From: Okeania sp. SIO2C9
Lineage (GTDB): Bacteria > Cyanobacteriota > Cyanobacteriia > Cyanobacteriales > Microcoleaceae
Assembly: GCF_010672455.1 (NCBI RefSeq)
Contig: NZ_JAAHGO010000017.1
Location: 79,126-143,125 of the forward strand
Reading direction: 5' to 3'
DNA length: 64,000 nucleotides
The notes under the pieces were generated by a model that saw only the letters and a list, made by a program, of their open reading frames with translations, did no database searches and was not told the origin of the DNA. Both the position numbers and the translations under genes were made by a program. Positions 39,868 through 53,014 of this stretch are shown here, piece after piece. Position 1 is the stretch's first letter. Every line of letters starts with the position of its first letter.

Positions 39868-40944
39868 CTACATCTGAGGCTTTTGTTCTGAAGATATCTC
39901 AGGAGGTTGATACCGAGCCAAGTTATTATTGTAAGTTCCTACAAGTTTAGGCATGAGCCGTTCAACTTCTGTAGTTGTTTCTCCAAATGACGGCCAAACC
40001 ATATATAACTTTCTAAAAGCTTCTTCAATTCTCCCTTGTTCAATATCTTCCAGAGCATCTTTTTCTCGAATCAATTCTATAGCTACACGGTCTTGATAAG
40101 TGGGACCAAAGTTCTTAGCACCTACCATAGGAGCATAGAGGTCCCAAGATGTACTCAGAAACTGATATCTACCTGCTGCATCAGAACAAAGTTTTTCGTT
40201 ATTCCTATCAATGCCACATTTCATTTCTCTAGGGTGGTCTTCAAAGCTAGAGAAATGGTCGTTTGTGTATTGGCGATAATAACCTCGAGGACCTGTGGTA
40301 CCTTCTGTTACAGCAATTGTATCCAGAAAAGCTCGTATTCTAGGTACATTTACTGGATAAGCCCAATTCTGAGTTGGCTCAATCTCAGGCATAATAGCTA
40401 CTGTTTCTGGCCATTTTTCATCCGCAGCATTTGCGCCCCCACCCACTTCTCGAAATAGTTTTAAGATGGCCATAAGTAACACGAAAATAATTAATAAGGT
40501 ACAAGCTAGCTGGATGTTCAACAGTTTAAACCAATTTAAGGGCTGTTTCTGTATTTTCCGAGTAGTATAATTACTTTCTGTTTTGTATTTAGAGGGGGCT
40601 GATTTGTTGAAGTTTTTAATAGTAGGAGACAATATCTTTTTTTGAGTATTAGGGAGTATACCAGTTTGCTGACCAAATTTTAGCAGAGAATTAATAGCTT
40701 CTAATCGTTTATTTCGATCTAATTCTCGATTATTAGAGCGAATACCCTGAATATTTGCAAAGGCTACAACATCTACTTGAGTTACTTTTTTTAGTGGCTT
40801 TTTGACAAATTTCAGGAACATTTGAGCTATATATAAATGAAATGATTTATTTATAGCAGGAATTTGTTGTAACCAGATATTGATTAATTCAATGTCTGAA
40901 ATTGTTTGAGGTTTACTTCTTTTTTGTACTTGTTGTTTGTACAT
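39868..40944 (-). CDS. Membrane-anchored lambda-lysozyme-like protein with an integrase-type N-domain, 358 aa
   Basis: The N-terminus (about 10-100: IELINIWLQQIPAINKSFHL, KPLKKVTQVDVVAFANIQ) resembles the SAM-like core-binding domain of tyrosine recombinases. One TM helix (LLNIQLACTLLIIFVLLMAI) follows at about 141-162. The C-terminal part matches the phage lambda R endolysin fold: RAFLDTIAVTEGT (Glu probably catalytic), FEDHPRE, AAGRYQFLSTSWDLY, FGPTYQDRVAIELIREKDAL and KLYMVWPSFG. It should be a membrane-tethered muramidase or transglycosylase facing the periplasm. No recombinase catalytic domain and no phage genes nearby, so a host cell-wall role is more likely than lysis. Confidence 0.78.
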   Translation of the reverse strand: MYKQQVQKRSKPQTISDIELINIWLQQIPAINKSFHLYIAQMFLKFVKKPLKKVTQVDVVAFANIQGIRSNNRELDRNKRLEAINSLLKFGQQTGILPNTQKKILSPTIKNFNKSAPSKYKTESNYTTRKIQKQPLNWFKLLNIQLACTLLIIFVLLMAILKLFREVGGGANAADEKWPETVAIMPEIEPTQNWAYPVNVPRIRAFLDTIAVTEGTTGPRGYYRQYTNDHFSSFEDHPREMKCGIDRNNEKLCSDAAGRYQFLSTSWDLYAPMVGAKNFGPTYQDRVAIELIREKDALEDIEQGRIEEAFRKLYMVWPSFGETTTEVERLMPKLVGTYNNNLARYQPPEISSEQKPQM

Positions 40945-42051
40945 GGCACACTATCTGAATATTGTAGAATTAAAGCTTAAAACTAATTATCCTAAGTAAG
41001 GAATATAGGGTTTCTCCGGAAGCATAAATTAAAGTTGTATTTTGACTCCCTATTGCTTATTGAAAAATGAACTGTTCGGTAAAATCTATAATTTTGTATC
41101 TTAACTCCTTATGAAAATTGCTAGATGTTAAATAGTTAGATATGAATAGAATAATGGATATTGAGATGGAAATAGGGAACAAGGAGTAATAATTAAACAA
41201 TTTATCTCACGTAATACCCGAATACTTATCTAGTAGTTTGACATTTAGTTATACCGAATTAACTTAACTATAAAAATATATTATTTGAGATTTAATTTAA
41301 TTTAATTTACAGCTTGTTTCATATAAGTGAGCTACATCTGTGGCAGGCAAGATGCCCGCACTACAAAGACTTTATTTAAACCCCGTCTGATCGGGCGAGT
41401 TCTTCTTGAATATTTATACTTCATATAGCACTAAATCTGCTGTATATCTTTGTTTTTGGCAAGTTTTCTGTTCTGCTTAACTTCAAGTTCTCAGGCAACT
41501 CCTTTGCACAAATTAAAAGTAAGTGTGTAATTATGAGGTATCCTTTCGGTGCGGAAATGCTACCCAAAAATAATGTAAGGCGTAATTAATAAAGTCATAT
41601 CAATGTCCTAAAAATAATGCTCTACTTATTGAAAACTTCAGTTATTAAATAATAAGTCAGGTTAAGTAATGTTTTTAGTAATTATTTGTATGAGGTAAAG
41701 ATATCTTATTCGTTATTTATCTACTCCATCTTTACCATTAATAAATATTTTTAACTGTATTTACCTCCTTATTTCTGAGTTATGACTCCTATATTTAAAA
41801 GATTTTTATACTTAAGAATAGCGGATTTTATCGTAAGCATTCAGCTATCAGCAGTCAGCTATTCCTACGGAATGCTACGCAAACAGCAATTAGTAATGAA
41901 TAATTATTTCTCAGGATTTGTCCTGGGACTTTGGCAGTAACTTTTTATTCTTTCTCAAGTTCTCTCAAGTTCTAAATTGGTTTTACCTTCCCCAAAATTA
42001 ATAGCTGATAGCTAATACCTGACGGCTGAATGCTTAAATTTGATCTGATAC
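40945..42051. other. Intergenic region with a 21-nt repeat and a GTAAGCATTCAGC element
   Basis: AT-rich; a GCAAGATGCCCGCACTAC palindromic piece at about 41346; a partial M7-like ATGCTCTACTTATTG segment at about 41618; then the element 41834-42036. No gene seen. Confidence 0.6.
41834..42036. mobile_element. Repeat with GTAAGCATTCAGC ends, copy 2
   Basis: GTAAGCATTCAGCTATCAGC ... CTGACGGCTGAATGCTTA, with interior CCTTCCCCAAAATTAATAGC shared with 28879-29070. The left arm carries a 21-nt repeat (41863-41883); the right arm is uninterrupted (GACGGCTG^AATGCTTA). Confidence 0.8.
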
Positions 42052-42981
42052 TTAAGATAACTTCACCCAACCTATTCCTCCATAACCAAAATCAAATAAT
42101 TCAGGATGTAAAATTTCCACTAAAATTTCTAAAGAATCGACTAATCTCGGCCCTGGACGATTAAAATAAGAATTACCATCTGTAATGTAAACTTTCCCCG
42201 ATTTAACTACAGGTAAATCTTGCCATTCTGGACGATTAATTAACTCCATAGTATCTTGGCGAGTACGTTCTAAATCAAAACCACAAGGCATGAAAATTAT
42301 AATATCTGGATTAGCAATTAATAACTCTTCCCATTTTAACCATGGAGAATGTTTTCCCACTACTCCAAATAATGAATTTCCCCCAGCTAACTTAACTAAT
42401 TCTGGTATCCAATTTCCTGCTGCCATTAGCGGATAGCTCCACTCAATACAAGCTACTTTCGGAATATCATTAACTGGTAAATTTTGAGTTTTTTCCGAAC
42501 AAGCTTTAACCCTATATTTTAACTGAGAAATTACTTCATTTCCATCCACTCCTAAACTCATTGCTACTTGTTCCATATCTGCCCAAACTTCTGCCAATAA
42601 ATTAGGCTGTAATGAAATAATTTGAGGATGACTTTTAATTAAACTTGCCACTGCAGCTTCTACTTCTGCCAAACTAGCAGCACAAACATCACATTGAGCT
42701 TGAGTAATAATATGAGTAGGTTCTAATTTTTCTAGGGTTTCTGTTTCTACACGGTAGACACTCAAAGCTGATTGTAATAACTCCGTAGCTCGATTATGAA
42801 TTTCACGACTACTTCCCTCAGGATTAAATTTAGGCTGAGTACAAACAGGTAAGTTTTTAATTTCTCGAGGATAGTCACATTCGTGACTTCTACCCACCAT
42901 AGCATCCGTTAATCCCAATGTAGCAACAATTTCTGTAGCACTAGGAATTAGAGAAACAATTTTTAGTTGACGATCTATCAT
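42052..42981 (-). CDS. Cobalamin-binding (BtuF-like) protein without signal peptide, 309 aa
   Basis: Periplasmic-binding-protein fold of the BtuF/FepB class: IVSLIPSATEIVATLGLTD, VGRSHECDYP, LEPTHIITQAQCDVC, GNWIPELVKLAGG, NPDIIIFMPCGFD and ITDGNSYFNRPGPRLVDSLE. The HECDYP and QCDVCA motifs are those of the cobalamin-binding subgroup often found unlinked to transporter genes. No signal peptide or lipobox, so it may be cytoplasmic. No ABC permease or ATPase nearby and no cobalamin riboswitch recognised upstream. Confidence 0.82.
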   Translation of the reverse strand: MIDRQLKIVSLIPSATEIVATLGLTDAMVGRSHECDYPREIKNLPVCTQPKFNPEGSSREIHNRATELLQSALSVYRVETETLEKLEPTHIITQAQCDVCAASLAEVEAAVASLIKSHPQIISLQPNLLAEVWADMEQVAMSLGVDGNEVISQLKYRVKACSEKTQNLPVNDIPKVACIEWSYPLMAAGNWIPELVKLAGGNSLFGVVGKHSPWLKWEELLIANPDIIIFMPCGFDLERTRQDTMELINRPEWQDLPVVKSGKVYITDGNSYFNRPGPRLVDSLEILVEILHPELFDFGYGGIGWVKLS

Positions 42982-43101
42982 TTTTCTTCTTGAGTATATA
43001 GCGATCGCTTTTCTTTACTTAATAAAAAATTAAGCTTTATTATAATTGATTAGTATTTTGAGATAATAGTACCTAGAACAAACCTAAACTATTTAGCGTA
43101 G

Positions 43102-43863
43102 ATGCCCATAAGAGATGCCAAGCAAATACGAGAAGATTATACTAATGGTAATAGAAACTTTATTGCTATAAAGCTGCCGGAAGTTGACCTTAGTGGTATT
43201 AATCTGAGTGGTGCTGATTTTAGTAATTCTGATTTTAGTGATGCTGACTTGACGAATGCTAACCTTAGTGGAGTCAATCTTAGTAATGCTAATTTGAGTG
43301 GTACAAATTTAGTAGGGGCAAATTTAAGTGAAGCTAACTTAACAAGTGCTAAATTATCTGAAGCTAATCTGAGTAATGCTAACTTAAGTTGTGCTAATCT
43401 ATCAAAAATTGATGCAAATCGTGCTTTTTTGTTTTGCGCTAACCTTTCTCAAGCGAATTTAGATGGTGCTTTTCTTTTTAGTGCTAGTCTCAGCTATGCT
43501 TGTCTGATTCATGCAAATATGAAATATGTAAGTTTGATTGGTGCTAATTTAGTAGGGGCAGATTTGAGTAAAGCTGATTTAACTGGTTCATATTTAATTG
43601 TTACAGACTTGAGTAGTGCAAATCTGACTAAGGCTAATTTCAGTCAAGTCGATCTCAACAGTTCTAATTTGTCTGCTTCTAATTTGACTAAAGCTAATTT
43701 TAATGGTGCTGATTTAAGTTGGGTAAATTTACTTGATACTAATTTGAGTGAAGTTAATTTAAGTCGTGCTAAGTTAGCTGATGCGATTTTACCTGATGGT
43801 TTCAATGTTAACTACTCTGGGTCATTCAACAATCTTAAATCGAGTGTAGTTAATAAAACATAA
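43102..43863 (+). CDS. Pentapeptide-repeat protein, 253 aa
   Basis: From about residue 27 onward almost every fifth residue fits A(D/N)LSx: LSGADFSNSDFSDADLTNAN, LSGVNLSNANLSGTNLVGAN, and so on, about 38 units in a right-handed quadrilateral beta-helix. A short N-terminal piece (MPIRDAKQIREDYTNGNRNF) and a C-terminal tail complete it. No signal peptide or TM helix. Function of most cyanobacterial members is unknown. No good ribosome-binding site. Confidence 0.9.
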   Translation: MPIRDAKQIREDYTNGNRNFIAIKLPEVDLSGINLSGADFSNSDFSDADLTNANLSGVNLSNANLSGTNLVGANLSEANLTSAKLSEANLSNANLSCANLSKIDANRAFLFCANLSQANLDGAFLFSASLSYACLIHANMKYVSLIGANLVGADLSKADLTGSYLIVTDLSSANLTKANFSQVDLNSSNLSASNLTKANFNGADLSWVNLLDTNLSEVNLSRAKLADAILPDGFNVNYSGSFNNLKSSVVNKT

Positions 43864-43946
43864 TTCTAGGTTTAAGGCCAGTTTGAGACTAAACTAAGTA
43901 AATCTTCTCTTCCTCTATTTCATAATTTATGGTACACGAGTGCAGG

Positions 43947-43996
43947 TTAGGACAAAATACTTTCTGTTCCCTTTGAACTAAAGTATTTTGTCCTAA
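43947..43996. terminator. Perfect 17-bp inverted repeat after the pentapeptide gene
   Basis: TTAGGACAAAATACTTT at 43947-43963 pairs without mismatch with AAAGTATTTTGTCCTAA at 43980-43996 across a 16-nt loop. It could be a terminator stem for 43102-43863 (83 bp away, no long T-run) or a mini repeat. The rest of 43864-44403 is the M6 element and AT-rich sequence. Confidence 0.55.
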
Positions 43997-44096
43997 TGGT
44001 ACTTATATTAAATCAGGATAATTAGTTATGAAAAAACCTATTATCTCAATAACAAGACAAATCTCCTGATTCTCCCTACTACCCCAATAACTTATT

Positions 44097-44317
<221 letters not shown>

Positions 44318-44403
44318 AATATTCAACCAGACATCATAATAAAAATTATGCATTTTATCCAGACATGATATTATGCCTAAGTGGCCAAAAAATAGAAAAA
44401 TAG

Positions 44404-45420
44404 ATGACAGCAGCAAACACCCAAAAATTAGACGTATTTGGCGTCGGTAACGCCTTAGTAGACATTCTAGCATTTGTAGAAGAAGACTTAATCGCTAAAC
44501 ATTCCCTCCAAAAAAGCGGAATGACTCTGATGGATGCTCCCACACAAGGAGGAATATTGCAGGACCTGGAAAACATCCCTTTAAAAATGCGTTCTGGAGG
44601 GTCAGCAGCAAATACGATGATAGCGATCGCTCAGAGTGGAGGAACGGGTATTTTTGTGGCAAAAGTCGCCAACGATTTTAATGGTGAGTTGTACCGCAAA
44701 GATATGCTCGAGTCTAAAATTGAATTTAATGTAGTTCCTACATCTACAGAAAATGGACCTACTGGTACTTGTGTGGTACTGACAACTCCTGATGCTGAAC
44801 GTACCATGTGTACTAATCTGGGAGTATCTGTGAGTCTCAGTACTAGCGATATTGATGCAGAACAAATAAAGCGTTGTAAATACAGTTATATAGAAGGTTA
44901 TTTGTGGACTGGACCGGATACAAAGCAAGCTTGTATTCAAGCAATGGAAGATTCTAAGCGTCAAGAGGTTAAAGTGTGTTTTACCTTCTCTGACCAATTT
45001 TTAGTAGATATGTTTGCTGATGACTTCCGCGAAGTAGCGTCAAATTATTGTGATGTATTATTTTGCAATGCTGATGAAGCTCGTAGTTTCTGTGGAATTG
45101 AGTCTTTAGAAGAATGTGCTATCAAAATTGGGGAGTTGGTAGAAACAGCTTTTATTACTAATGGTAAGGAAGGTTGTTTAGTTGTACAAGATCAAAAAAT
45201 TACTCCTGTACCAGGGTTTCCTGTGAAAGCGATCGATACTGTTGGTGCAGGAGACGCTTTTGCTGGAGGTGTGTTATTTAGTCTTACCCATGGTTACACA
45301 CCTATTCAAGCTGCACGTTGGGGAAATTATCTAGCTTCTGCTGTTGTACAAATTCAAGGTCCGCGTTTAGAAGGTTCTTGGGAAGATAAATTTCAGGAAG
45401 TAATATCATCTTCTAATTGA
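44404..45420 (+). CDS. Adenosine-kinase-like PfkB-family sugar kinase, 338 aa
   Basis: PfkB signatures are clear: FGVGNALVDILAFVEE at the N-terminus, MRSGGSAANTMIAIAQSGGT (substrate lid and di-Gly), and the ATP/anion-hole motif DTVGAGDAFAGGVLF with catalytic Asp. Length and motifs fit adenosine kinase-like proteins common in cyanobacteria; ribokinase or fructokinase is an alternative. Cytosolic, ATP-dependent phosphorylation of a nucleoside or sugar hydroxyl. It has its own upstream region and no operon partner. Confidence 0.85.
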   Translation: MTAANTQKLDVFGVGNALVDILAFVEEDLIAKHSLQKSGMTLMDAPTQGGILQDLENIPLKMRSGGSAANTMIAIAQSGGTGIFVAKVANDFNGELYRKDMLESKIEFNVVPTSTENGPTGTCVVLTTPDAERTMCTNLGVSVSLSTSDIDAEQIKRCKYSYIEGYLWTGPDTKQACIQAMEDSKRQEVKVCFTFSDQFLVDMFADDFREVASNYCDVLFCNADEARSFCGIESLEECAIKIGELVETAFITNGKEGCLVVQDQKITPVPGFPVKAIDTVGAGDAFAGGVLFSLTHGYTPIQAARWGNYLASAVVQIQGPRLEGSWEDKFQEVISSSN

Positions 45421-47226
45421 AGAATATTGTAGGTTTCAGGTTAATGGTTAAATCGTTAATTGGGGTTTTAAAGGTAACTGCTCCGAATAGTTCTGAAAAA
45501 TCTACTTCCTCATACCTAAAACCTAACATTCAAAATACAACGAAAGCGTAGCGACGATAATACATAGTATTTCAGGTTGATGAGGTACGGCAACAAAGAT
45601 TTTTCAGCCAGTTTTTTTAATGGTGAGAATTTATCAGGTTCAGCACTGTACCTCATTATCATATAGTAGTAGGGGTTAACGGCCGTTAACCCCTACAAAC
45701 GTTAACCCGTACAAATGGTGTATAATTTCGTCTTTTGTGTAAGTAGGCAGGTATAATTACAGCACTTTTGAGGAAGCGTGAGGTAGAGTTTGAGGTACAG
45801 TTTTAAGATTAATCTTTTTTCCTTACTCCCTACTCCCTAAAGTCCTAAAATTTTGTACCTCATCAACTCCAAAACTGCTGTAAATATAAAATGTCATTGC
45901 GACTGGAACGGAGTGGAAGGAAGCAATCTCAATTACTTCTGGAATTTCCAAATAGTTTCCATGTTACTAATTATTTATGTCCCTTTTTTTCAAAAATAGG
46001 ACTTATATCATGTCCGGTTGAACAGTGATAAATAAATAACGACGGAGTCCTCAGGAGTCAGGAGTCAGGAGTCAGGAGGAAAGAGGGAAGGAAGAAGAAT
46101 AACTGGAGTTGAAGGAGAAAGTTTCTTATCACGCTCTTATCCGGACATGATATTACGCACCTCAATATATTTCTGTCATTGCGACCGATATGGAAGCAAT
46201 CTCGAGTCCTAGTTTTTCGTACCTTATATCAAATCCGTTTAATATCAATTTGATAAATGTCTGTTACAAATGGTAGAAGTAAGAAAAAAGGAAGAGGGAG
46301 GAAGGAAGAAGGGGTAAGTATTGAAAAAAAGGGAAAAAAGATAGAGATAACTATCTCAAATGAACTAGAGCAGCTATTTTTAAGCATATCCGATCAATAT
46401 CTACCTTTTTGTAGCATTCTTTTTTAAAATTGGTATAATTGGACATAAAAAAATTCTCCAATCGTCATAACTACGCTCATCTTTGTAATTATCTCTCCTC
46501 CTAACTCGATCCTCCTGACTTCCCCTCCTGGGAGAGGCGCGCGGGTGGGTTAACTCCTCCTAACTTAACCAATCTATAACTGTTTAACCGGATTTGATAT
46601 TATGCGTAAGTCCTAAAAAATTTACCGAAAAATTAAGGTATAAAGCCTCTCCATTCATGGAGAAAAAAGCGGTCGAGGGATGGCGAGGTCTCGGAGCTGT
46701 CCTCCAATCGACTCCTGTGAAGAAAAAAATTCCTTTTAACCCAGTCCTATCCATTTTCAAGGAGAGGTAATTCTAAATTCTTAATTCTAAATTCTTAATT
46801 CTTGAACCCTTCTTCTTTCTTGCTTCTTACTTCTAGCATTTGTAACAAACATTTATCAATTTGATATTATAGCAGTTCAAGGAAAGGGCGCGGGCATATC
46901 AAAAGATGAAAACTCAAACAACGCAGTATTTTTCCTTCTTCCTTTTGCTATTTTGAATTAAAAATTTAGTTTATTTTAGAGATTTTGTTGCATAATTATT
47001 TAAAGTTTAAGCTCGGTCTTAACACCAGATTAAACAACTTGTTTGTTGTTTATTAAACAAGATGAAAAAAATGTAATAAAATGTGAATCAAGTGGTTCAA
47101 AAAAATAGTAATATGTAACAATATAAATAAATTAAAACTTTAATAAGCAGGCAGTAAATATTAAGTAAATATCGGCTACTATCAAAAGCAAATACCAAGA
47201 GCAGTAAGTTGAGGAGTATTATAGAA
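45421..47226. repeat. Intergenic repeat region before hoxE
   Basis: No gene seen. Contains a perfect 28-bp palindrome (45669-45696, GTAGGGGTTAACGG and complement), an M3 copy (46003-46154), an M4-like pair of ends (46228 and about 46590) around CTCCTGGGAGAGGCGCGC, a CCATTTTCAAGGAGAGG repeat and TTAATTC/TAAATTC units. The last 200 bp before hoxE are AT-rich and should contain its promoter; no consensus was fixed. Confidence 0.6.
46003..46154. mobile_element. Repeat family M3 copy
   Basis: TATATCATGTCCGGTTGAAC, AGTGATAAATAAATAACGAC, AGGAGTC heptamers, AGTTTCTTATCAC, then CCGGACATGATATTA. Inverted copy at 51231-51378 and a variant at 16707-16838. Confidence 0.82.
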
Positions 47227-47754
47227 ATGGAAACTGCCACGAAAGATACTAAAAGCAAAGATTCTCAACAATCAAAAAAGGGTCATCCTAGTGGCGATAA
47301 ACGCTTTAAACAGTTAGATATTACAATGAAGCGGAATCAATATCGTCAAGATTCTTTAATTGAAGTATTGCATAAAGCACAATCAGTATTTGGGTATTTA
47401 GAACCTGATGTTTTGACCTATATAGCACGAGGTTTAAAGTTACCATTGAGTAGAGTTTATGGAGTAGCAACTTTTTATCATATTTTTTCACTTAAGCCTA
47501 ATGGCGCTCATACTTGTGTGGTATGTATGGGTACTGCTTGTTATGTAAAAGGTGGTGGAGAAGTAATTAAAGCACTAGAAAAAGAATTAGATATAAAAGT
47601 AGGAGAAACAACAGCAGATAATCAAATTTCTCTGATGGCTGCCCGTTGTTTAGGGGCTTGTGGGATTGCCCCAGCTGTGGTTTTTGATGGTAGTATCGTA
47701 GCTAAACAAACTCCAGAATTAGTTATGGAAAAAATTAAAGGTTGGCAAGATTAA
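47227..47754 (+). CDS. hoxE: Bidirectional hydrogenase diaphorase subunit HoxE
   Basis: NuoE-like thioredoxin-fold [2Fe-2S] protein: DSLIEVLHKAQSVFGYLEPD, SRVYGVATFYHIFSLKPNG, cluster cysteines in CVVCMGTACYVKGG and AARCLGACGIAP. I start at ATG 47227 because GAGGAG lies 10 nt upstream; a TTG at 47209 overlaps that site. HoxE works with HoxF and HoxU to pass electrons between NAD(P)H or ferredoxin and the hydrogenase. It is the first hox gene; 1.47 kb of repeats separates it from hoxF. Confidence 0.95.
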   Translation: METATKDTKSKDSQQSKKGHPSGDKRFKQLDITMKRNQYRQDSLIEVLHKAQSVFGYLEPDVLTYIARGLKLPLSRVYGVATFYHIFSLKPNGAHTCVVCMGTACYVKGGGEVIKALEKELDIKVGETTADNQISLMAARCLGACGIAPAVVFDGSIVAKQTPELVMEKIKGWQD

Positions 47755-48165
47755 AGAATTTAGAATTTAGAATTTAGAATTTAGAATTTCCTCTCCTTGA
47801 CAACTAAGAGGATTGACAAAGAGATGAAAATTTTTATTTATTATCCCCTTAAAAGGGCAGGCTTTAAACCACAATATTTCGGTAAATTTAGCCAAAAATC
47901 AACAGTCAAAATTGCATGAGTAAACATAGATATTTAGGTAAAGTTTTACCTGATTAAAAGTTGATATTTTTTGATTGTGGAAATATTTAAAGCTAGAAAA
48001 AGAATCCAGTTGTGAAGTTAGAATATTTAGTAAGATGGAAACTAAGAAAAATCGGTAGTCCTGCATAGTAATGGTATACAAGAAACAAGGGATGCTTGGC
48101 ACGGGAGCAAGATGCTCCCACTGCCGTACAATGCACCACCACCGAAAAACCATCTCACTTAATTA
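47755..48165. repeat. Intergenic repeats after hoxE
   Basis: AATTTAG heptamers directly after hoxE, a CCTCTCCTTG ... CCCCTTAAAAGGGCAGGCTT repeat also found at about 16660, 46620 and 58375, and TTTCGGTAAATTT, the usual end of that repeat. The antisense 84-codon frame here is not credible. Confidence 0.6.
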
Positions 48166-48433
48166 GGGTTTGCGTATGGAAAGTCTTTTTGCTCTTTGTA
48201 GGAGACAGGAGAAACCCACCCCTAACCCCTCCCAGGAGGGGAGGGGAAGACAGGATAAATGGGAATGAGCGAAGAGGTAGGAGTAAGAATTGTAAGAATG
48301 ATTTTTCTGCCCAACTATGCGCCTAAAGTATTAACTTTTTGAGCGTTTTAGACTGAAAACCAGGAACTTTTTTCGACAAAAAAAAGGCTAAAGTATTTAT
48401 ATGCCAATGGTTTTAGATTTAATCAGCAAGCCC
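48166..48433. mobile_element. MITE family M5, copy 3 (268 bp), TAATTA target duplication
   Basis: GGGTTTGCGTATGGAAAGTC ... TTTAATCAGCAAGCCC, flanked by TAATTA at 48160-48165 and 48434-48439. It sits between hoxE and hoxF. Confidence 0.92.
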
Positions 48434-49228
48434 TAATTACTTAACGACCTATTTTTACTGACTTATAAATCAAAATCAAACTCAAGGAAAGAAAAAAAAA
48501 GCTATAGCACTACGCAAATAGGGCACGGAATTTATAAATGCTCAAGGCTTTGTTGCATGAAAGTATATAGCTGCCACACTTGCTCCGCATATGTATTTCA
48601 TAACGCGCGGAAACTAGCTTTCATTAATGGATAATTGATAATTACCTCTGGTTAAAACCGTCCTTGATTGAATATAAGGAAATATTATTTCTTTTCTCTT
48701 GGTCGATTGGATATGCCTCCGAGACCTCGCCATCCCTCTACCGCTTTTTCCCCTTAAAAGGGGAAGCTTCAAGGCGCGAATTATTTAATTATTAATTAGT
48801 TAATTATTCGGTAACTATTGGACAATAGATCAATAGAACATCAATGTTTGACAGAAAAAGCCTGAAACTTTCACCTGTAAAGGCTTTGAGGTTTAATCAG
48901 CAGAGCAATAACTATTGGACAATAGATAAATAGAACATCCATACTATAGAAAGAGAGCGTACGCGAATCAGCAGAGCAATAACTATTGGACAATAGATAA
49001 ATGAGAACATCCATAATCGCCAAACAGAGCAATATAGCTTCGGAATGGATGTTAAGAACGCTACTTTCATGCAACAAAGTCAATGCTCAAAGTTAGTCAT
49101 GGATGACTTCTGATTTCTAACCTTTAACTTTTAACTTTTGACTTTTGACTTCTGATTGACTTGCACATAGCGCTATAACTGCCGATCGCTAAGTGCTAAT
49201 AGCTAGAAATAAGAAAGGAGAATAATAG
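48434..49228. repeat. Region upstream of hoxF with three direct 18-bp repeats
   Basis: AACTATTGGACAATAGAT occurs at 48813-48830, 48910-48927 and 48981-48998, inside longer partly duplicated units (AGCAGAGCAATAAC, TAGAACATCC). The 18-mer is an imperfect palindrome (CTATTG/CAATAG). ACTTTTGACTT runs and the AAAGGAG site of hoxF follow. It may act as an operator or simply be a tandem duplication. Confidence 0.6.
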
Positions 49229-52059
<2,831 letters not shown>

Positions 52060-52776
52060 ATGTCAGTAAAAACGTTAACTATTGATGGTAATCAAATTGC
52101 AGTGGAGGAGGGAACGACTATTCTTGAAGCTGCTAAGGAAGCAGGAGTTCGCATTCCTACTCTCTGTCATTTGGAGGGAGTGAGGGATATTGGTGCTTGT
52201 CGGTTGTGTCTGGTGGAAATTTCTGGGGCGAGAAAATTATTGCCTGCTTGCGTAACTCAGGTTGCGGAGGGAATGGAAATTCAGACTCAAACTCAGAAGT
52301 TGCAAGAATATCGACGGATGTTGGTGGAGTTGTTATTTTCTGAAGGCAATCATGTTTGTGCAGTTTGTGTTGCGAATGGGAATTGCGAATTGCAAAATAT
52401 GGCAGTAGAGGTGGGGATGGATCATACTCGGTTTCCCTATCGTTTCCCAGACCGGGCAATGGATCTATCTCACAAGCAGTTTGGTATAGACCATAATCGT
52501 TGTATTTTGTGTACTCGTTGCGTGCGGGTTTGTGATGAAATAGAGGGAGCGCACGTTTGGGATGTGGGAAGTCGTGGTGCTGCTTGTTATATTGTTTCTG
52601 GTTTGAATCAACCTTGGGGAGAGGTAGATGCTTGTACTGCTTGCGGTAAATGTGTGGATGCTTGTCCCACTGGTGCTATTTTCCGTAAGGGAGCAACGGT
52701 AGCTGAAATGGAGCGCGATCGCTCTAAGTTGGAATTTTTGGTCAATGCTAGGGAAAATAAACAATGGACAAGGTGA
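52060..52776 (+). CDS. hoxU: Bidirectional hydrogenase diaphorase subunit HoxU
   Basis: 238 aa, ATG preceded by TAGGAG. N-terminal [2Fe-2S] ferredoxin domain with C36, C47, C50, C64; NuoG-type His-Cys3 cluster around H98, C100/C103, C109; two 4Fe-4S motifs CILCTRCVRVC (C148-C158) and CTACGKCVDACPTGA (C192-C202). It carries electrons from HoxF to HoxYH. Full length. The 238-bp gap to hoxY holds ATTTAGA heptamers and TTTTGACT repeats. Confidence 0.96.
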   Translation: MSVKTLTIDGNQIAVEEGTTILEAAKEAGVRIPTLCHLEGVRDIGACRLCLVEISGARKLLPACVTQVAEGMEIQTQTQKLQEYRRMLVELLFSEGNHVCAVCVANGNCELQNMAVEVGMDHTRFPYRFPDRAMDLSHKQFGIDHNRCILCTRCVRVCDEIEGAHVWDVGSRGAACYIVSGLNQPWGEVDACTACGKCVDACPTGAIFRKGATVAEMERDRSKLEFLVNARENKQWTR

Positions 52777-53014
52777 ATGAATTTAGAATTTAGAATGTAG
52801 AATTTAGAAGTTAGAAGTCAAATAAAAGGTGTTTTAGAGCAACTCTTGAAATACAGTTAGAAATAAAACTACCTATTCCCTATTCTACAAATTTGAAACA
52901 TCCTGAAATTACTGTAGCGTCAAAGTTTTGAAGCTATAAAATCATAATGCATGACTTTTGACTTTTGACTTTTGAATTCCGTGAAACGGTACTCTCTAAT
53001 TAAAGGTATTAATT

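Noticed and set aside
40036-40458. 140-codon plus-strand ORF
   Set aside because: Antisense to the lysozyme-like gene, whose homology is clear.
42982-43101. Cobalamin riboswitch upstream of the cobalamin-binding protein
   Set aside because: The 120-bp gap is too short and lacks a recognisable B12-box.
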